A stretch of 64,000 nucleotides of DNA from Mytilus californianus (lineage: Eukaryota > Mollusca > Bivalvia > Mytilida > Mytilidae). The notes beneath the pieces are model-generated. The model saw only the letters and a list, made by a program, of their open reading frames with translations, had not been told where the DNA came from and did no database searches. Location of the stretch: the NCBI RefSeq assembly GCF_021869535.1, contig NW_026262712.1, positions 111,845,640 through 111,909,639 of the forward strand, read 5' to 3'. A program made the position numbers and the translations under genes. This document shows, piece after piece, positions 59,634-64,000 of the stretch (position 1 is the stretch's first letter; each line of letters begins with the position of its first letter).

Positions 59634-60788
59634 ATGGAGAACAATGGTTCAAATTCTAACGCAGTTTCGGTGTGGAACTCTAAGTTATCGAAAATCTTGA
59701 TTCCAAACAATATAGTACTATCCTTATACATATTTTTGGGAATTATTGGTAATACCACTGTTATAATTGTTTATAGATTCCGAATGCGAAAAAAGTCGGA
59801 GGACAGATATTTTATTCCGATATTGGCTGTTTCAGATTTAGCGGGAGCTACAGTTTGTGGTTCGTTCGGAATTGCGCTGAATATGATGCAGTCAGAATTT
59901 TACAACAAACATTTATGCAAGGCCTGGTGGTTTTTTGCAGCTTTTACGACATATATGTCTATTTTATTGTTACTGATTATCGCAACTCAAAGGTATCTTA
60001 AACTATGCAGACCTCAAGGACATCAAATGAAACAATTTCATAAACGTTTAGCAGTCGGACTGTCTTTAGGCCTCGCCAGTTTATTAGCACTACCGACAAC
60101 CGCGCTGTATGGATCCGTTGATTTCCCGAATGCGGACGGGAGTGTAGTAGGTGCACGTTGTAGCAAATTAAAGGAAGTTAACAAAACTTTGTCGCTTCTG
60201 TATGGAGTTATCATTATAATAATTCTCTTGACTTCTATGACAATTATGATTTTTTTCTACAGTAGAATTGGACATAAGGTATACATTCATTTCAAATACA
60301 AGAAAAGCTCACACTCATCTGGTAAAGAACAAATAAGTTCAAATATTGACACAGAAATGCAAACTATCACTTCTGTTATTGTCAGTGACGAACACGTGAC
60401 AGAAAACAAGGAATCAAAACCAGAAATAGAAAAATATGAACCGGAAGGAATAACACCAAAAACTAAGTCAAAGGTCAAACATTCAACAGGAAGTCCTGAT
60501 ATAAATAGAAGGCTTGTACATAAATTTACAATTATGTTCATGATGATTACGATAGTATTTCTGATCTGTTATATTCCTAAAGTAATCCTGATAGTAGTTG
60601 AAGGTCTTGATCCATATTTCTGGCAGAACTTCTCCGACAATGAACGAACCGGAATTCTATTTATTTATAGAATGTATATCATAAACAACGTTGTCAATCC
60701 GTTTATTTATGCTTTTATGGATTTGGATTTCCGAAAAGAGACAAAAAAGTTGTTTAGGTACAATGATGTAGCCTCATGTCTAAAATAG
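59634..60788 (+). CDS. Class A (rhodopsin-like) GPCR, intronless, orphan
   Basis: The single frame encodes 384 residues with seven hydrophobic segments at about 24-47, 60-83, 95-118, 138-158, 185-209, 294-322 and 340-362. Class A landmarks are GN in TM1 (N40), LAVSD in TM2 (D68), an extracellular Cys pair C95 and C176, TQRY in place of DRY (R120), FLICYIP in TM6 (P315), NPFIY in TM7 (355-359) and DFRKE in helix 8. An N-glycosylation sequon, NGS, lies at 4-6. Intracellular loop 3 is long (about 212-292), Ser/Lys/Glu-rich. The Trp of the usual CWxP is Tyr, and the usual acidic residue before the ionic-lock Arg is Gln. It should be a plasma-membrane receptor; the ligand cannot be read from sequence. 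The last codons and stop lie in the first unit of the minisatellite that follows. The upstream half is complete, so I take it as a functional gene. Confidence 0.9.
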   Translation: MENNGSNSNAVSVWNSKLSKILIPNNIVLSLYIFLGIIGNTTVIIVYRFRMRKKSEDRYFIPILAVSDLAGATVCGSFGIALNMMQSEFYNKHLCKAWWFFAAFTTYMSILLLLIIATQRYLKLCRPQGHQMKQFHKRLAVGLSLGLASLLALPTTALYGSVDFPNADGSVVGARCSKLKEVNKTLSLLYGVIIIIILLTSMTIMIFFYSRIGHKVYIHFKYKKSSHSSGKEQISSNIDTEMQTITSVIVSDEHVTENKESKPEIEKYEPEGITPKTKSKVKHSTGSPDINRRLVHKFTIMFMMITIVFLICYIPKVILIVVEGLDPYFWQNFSDNERTGILFIYRMYIINNVVNPFIYAFMDLDFRKETKKLFRYNDVASCLK

Positions 60789-61290
60789 ACAAAACCGTTG
60801 TTCACATGTCATGTCTGAAGAAGTCAAAACGTTATTTAACATGCCATAAACGTTGTTCTTATGTCATGTCTCAGTGAAGTAGACAAAACGTTGTTTACAT
60901 GTCATATCTAAGTAGACAAAACGTTGTTTACATGTCATGTCTGAAGTAGACAAAACGTTGTTTACATGTCATGTCTAAGTAGACAAAACGTTGTTTACAT
61001 GTCATATCTAAGTAGACAAAACGTTGTTTACATGTCATGTCTGAAGTAGACAAAACGTTGTTTACATGTCATGTATAAGTAGACAAAACGTTGTTTACAT
61101 GTCATGTCTGAAGTAGACAAAACGTTGTTTACATGTCATGTCTAAGTAGACAAAACCGTTGTTTACATTTCATGTCTGAAGTAGACAAGAACGTTTTTAC
61201 ATGTTATGTTTGGTGAAGAATAACCGTTGTTTACAGTTCATGCTTGAAGCAGACAAAACCGTTAATTACATGTCATATTGTTAATATACG
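60774..61290. repeat. Minisatellite part 1, ~34-bp unit
   Basis: Units of GTAGACAAAACGTTGTTTAC with ATGTCATGTCTGAA, about 14 copies, some ending in TCTAA. The first unit overlaps the 3' end of the receptor gene. Confidence 0.92.
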
Positions 61291-61965
61291 TCTAAAGTAG
61301 AAAAACCGTTGTCTTCATGTAATGTCTAAAGTAAACAAAAACGTTGTTTACATGTTATGTCTGAAGTAGCCAACAATGTTGTCTGTACATGTTATGTCTG
61401 AAGTAGACAACAATGTTGTCTGTACATGTTATGTCTGAAGTAGCCAATAATGTTGTCTGTACATGTTATGTCTGAAGTAGCCAACAATGTTGTCTGTACA
61501 TGCTTTGTCTGAAGTAGACAACAATGTTGTCTGTACATGTTATGTCTGAAATAGACATCAATGTTGTCTGTACATGTTATGTCTGAAGTAGCCAACAATG
61601 TTGTCTGTACATGCTTTGTCTGAAGTAGACAACAATGTTGTCTGTACATGTTATGTCTGAAGTAGACAACAATGTTGTCTGTACATGCTTTGTCTGAAGT
61701 AGCCAACAATGTTGTCTGTACATGCTATGTCTGAAGTAGCCAACAATGTTGTCTGTACATGTTATGTCTGAAGTAGCCAACAATGTTGTCTGTACATGTT
61801 ATGTCTGAAGTAGCCAACAATTCTGTCTATACATGTTATGTCTGAAGTAGCCATCAATGTTGTCTGTACATGCAATGTCTGAAGTAGACAACAATGTTGT
61901 CTGTACATATTATGTCTGAAGTAGCCAACAATGTTGTCTGTACATGTTATGCCTATAATAGACGT
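61291..61965. repeat. Minisatellite part 2, ~37-bp unit
   Basis: Units of GTAGCCAACAATGTTGTCTG with TACATGTTATGTCTGAA, about 17 copies; some have GTAGACAACAATGTTGTC, an odd palindrome. The minus-strand frames of 68 and 105 codons across it reflect the repeat period, not a gene. Confidence 0.92.
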
Positions 61966-62770
61966 TTACGTGCAATGCCTGAAGTAGACAAAAACGCTAT
62001 GTAAATGCAGTACTATAGCCTCATAGTAGAAGTAACTAATGCTAATGACATAGGGTCTATTGTGTATCGATCTTATATGCTTTGATGCCATTATAGAACT
62101 TCACATAGTACGAAAGCTTTTAGAACCCTTTGGTCGTTTTCATTTCAACTTTTAATGCCTTTTTGGCTACCTCCTCATGTTATTGGACATTTTGATTACA
62201 TGCTATTTATTGTTCTCTACACCTTCGTGAAAATTGATTTATGCAGTAAACTGAATTCATACAAAGGGAAGTAATCCAAACAAATTCAGTTCAACTCAAT
62301 AAAGTCAATAAAAATTGTTTATGATGAAATCCTTTTCAAATTTTTGTGATAATGTCATATATAATTCATCATCCTTTCAAAACATAGGCGGAATACACAA
62401 TGTATCCTATTCCACAATATCAAATAACTGACTTAATTAACGCTTCTAACATGACAATAATGTGTTAATTTTACATAAACTTAACAAGTCAATCTATGAA
62501 AGCGTTCATATTATGTAAAGCTACAACTTTTTCACATAGACGTGAATAATTCCTGCCAACTTTTGGAATATCAAAACTTATCAACTTATCATACTTTGAT
62601 TTCATTATAATTTAGCATAGTACTAAATACTAAAAACATAAAAGGTCTTTTGTATGTATTTTTTCTATTATGTTGTACCATGGTTTATATCTGACGTTAC
62701 ATTAACATGTAAATAAGCAACACACATCGTTCATAGGCTAGCTGTTACATGAACAGCTATTCCATAAAAA
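61966..62770. repeat. Duplicated block Y'
   Basis: Second copy of Y (50870-51668) following the expanded minisatellite. Homology ends near CAGCTATTCCATAAA, where Y runs into X'. Confidence 0.9.
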
Positions 62771-62989
62771 AATAAACATTAGTTGTCTACTTGTGTCAAA
62801 GGTTTTTTTTTTTGTTGATGCCTTTTTCTTATACAGAGACAAAAACTTAGTTGAACTATGCTGGTATAAAATTAAAAAAAATACAAAGACGGATGCGGGC
62901 TTTGCTGCATGTCAGTAACTGCTAGTAGTCCTTTGTTCATGTATGTATCATTGTCATTTTGCTTAGTTTCTTTTGTTATCTATTCTGAC

Positions 62990-63375
62990 ATCGGACTCTG
63001 GCTTCTTTTAAACTGAGCTTTACTGTGCGTATTGCTATGTGTTTCTTTATTCTACATTGGCTAGAGGTGAGATCTCACAAAACATGTTTAACCCCGCCGC
63101 ATTTTTGCGCCTGTCCCAAGTCAGGAGCCTCTGGCCTTTGTTAGTCTAGTATGTTTTTTTAATTTTAGTTCATTTATATGTTTTGGAGTTTAGTGTGACG
63201 TCCATTTTCACTGAACTAGCACACAATTTTATTTAGGGGCCAGCTGAGGACCACCTCCGGGTGCGGGATTATCTCGCTGCATTGAAGACCCATTGGTGGT
63301 CTTCGGCTGTTGTCTGCTCTTTGGTCGGGTTGTTGTCTCTTTGACATATTCCCCATTTCCATTCTCAATTTTATT
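62990..63375 (+). repeat. Interspersed repeat, family 4, longest copy
   Basis: Contains GACATCGGACTCTGGCTTC upstream, CCACATTGGCTAGAG-like sequence, AACCCCGCCGCATTTTTGCG, CCTGTCCCAAGTCAGGAGCC, GTGTGACGTCCATTTTCACTG and CTCCGGGTGCGGGATTATC. The minus-strand 73-codon frame at its end is repeat-derived. Confidence 0.8.
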
Positions 63376-64000
63376 TTGATTAGATTACTTGGAGTGAGGA
63401 AATTGATTCCAACCTTTGGTAAAATCTGTTTATCCATTCATATATATCATTTTAGGATTAATGTGTTTTAGTTAACTGGTAATAAAGATCTGGGTTTCTT
63501 TACTTTTTTGTGGAAAATCTGCTACAATAATCCTTTTTTCCATCATTTTCAATATAGTGTATGCAACCTTTTAGTAATACAATGCTTTCAAGCTCCATGC
63601 TGTTATGAACATGTGCTGACAAGAGATATAGCCTACGACCAGTGATAATCTTTTGCACATAAAACAGTTGTCACCAAGGTTTGTTGTAAAATATAATGTA
63701 TAATAATGTTATCTGATGTATTGATATAATGTCTACTGATAATAAATCTTCGTCCTGTGTAAATACGTTAAGATCTTGTGTTAGGTTTATTTCATTTCTG
63801 TATTTAAAGTGTTCTTATGTTTTATATCTACTTGATTTTTCAGACGTTTTGTTACAACCTCTAGACTGTTTTCGTCGGGAAAATAGAGCAACGTTTTAAA
63901 ATATAAGAAACCACCTAAGTAATAAATACACAAGAACCCGAAATAAAATACCATGCAAAGTGTACAGATGTACTTTTATAACGGGTTGTATGGGTTTATT
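63376..64000. other. No feature seen
   Basis: AT-rich, with no coding region or recognised repeat up to the window edge. Confidence 0.4.

Noticed and set aside
61392..61783. Minus-strand frames of 105 and 68 codons with YRQHCCLLQT-type repeats
   Set aside because: The 37-bp minisatellite period produces long open frames. No start context, splice sites or independent evidence.
1..64000. LTR retrotransposon, viral, CRISPR or bacterial features
   Set aside because: I looked for paired long terminal repeats, gag/pol or capsid motifs, regularly spaced CRISPR-type repeats and ribosome-binding sites and saw none. All regular arrays have no unique spacers.

Overview
The window looks like nuclear DNA of a marine mussel, most likely Mytilus or a close relative. 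The reasons are its AT-rich, intron-bearing, gene-poor character and several short interspersed repeat families that I recognise from memory as common in mussel genomes. No database search was possible. There is no bacterial, plasmid or CRISPR content. Most of the sequence is repeats, duplicated blocks and non-coding DNA. Only five or six stretches look protein-coding.

Left third (1-34.3 kb). Three genes on the minus strand (called A at 2.8-4.2 kb, B at 15.5-17.1 kb and C at 29.3-34.1 kb) form one family of small two-exon secreted-protein genes. In each, exon 1 carries exactly 55 coding bases, which encode a signal peptide. A phase-1 intron follows, and exon 2 opens with GxSYxY. All three share the cysteine spacing C-x3/4-C-x8-C-x12-C-x2-C-x4-C. 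All three have a TATA box 50-60 bp before the start and the same order of CCAAT-like, CGTCA and TTTGACA sites upstream. A and B are close paralogues inside a tandem segmental duplication (1-4.5 kb against 13.7-17.3 kb). C is a diverged, much longer member with an 18-residue repeat array, a Pro/Ala block and a Gln/Asn/Gly/Pro tail. The architecture fits extracellular structural proteins such as shell matrix or byssus proteins, but I do not recognise the family.

Between these genes lie several mobile or repetitive structures. A 1.53-kb transposon-like element with 28-bp terminal inverted repeats carries nine copies of an internal motif, and its empty site survives in the adjacent tandem duplicate. 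There are also hairpin elements, two MITEs and a 1.45-kb minisatellite.

Middle third (34-47 kb). This part is mostly interspersed repeats. It holds a PIF/Harbinger-type MITE with poly-G/C arms, a broken Harbinger transposase pseudogene (40.7-41.4 kb) cut off by a long repeat copy, and homopolymer and low-complexity tracts.

Right third (47-64 kb). A block X-Y is duplicated as X-Y-X'-Y'. About 7.4 kb lies between X' and Y'. It holds the 3' part of an unrecognised multi-exon gene (D, minus strand), a possible terminal exon (E) and an intronless class A G-protein-coupled receptor (59.6-60.8 kb, plus strand). The receptor's last codons and its stop codon fall inside the first unit of a 1.2-kb minisatellite. 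A 74-bp satellite in X appears to have been amplified from the middle of a SINE-like repeat.
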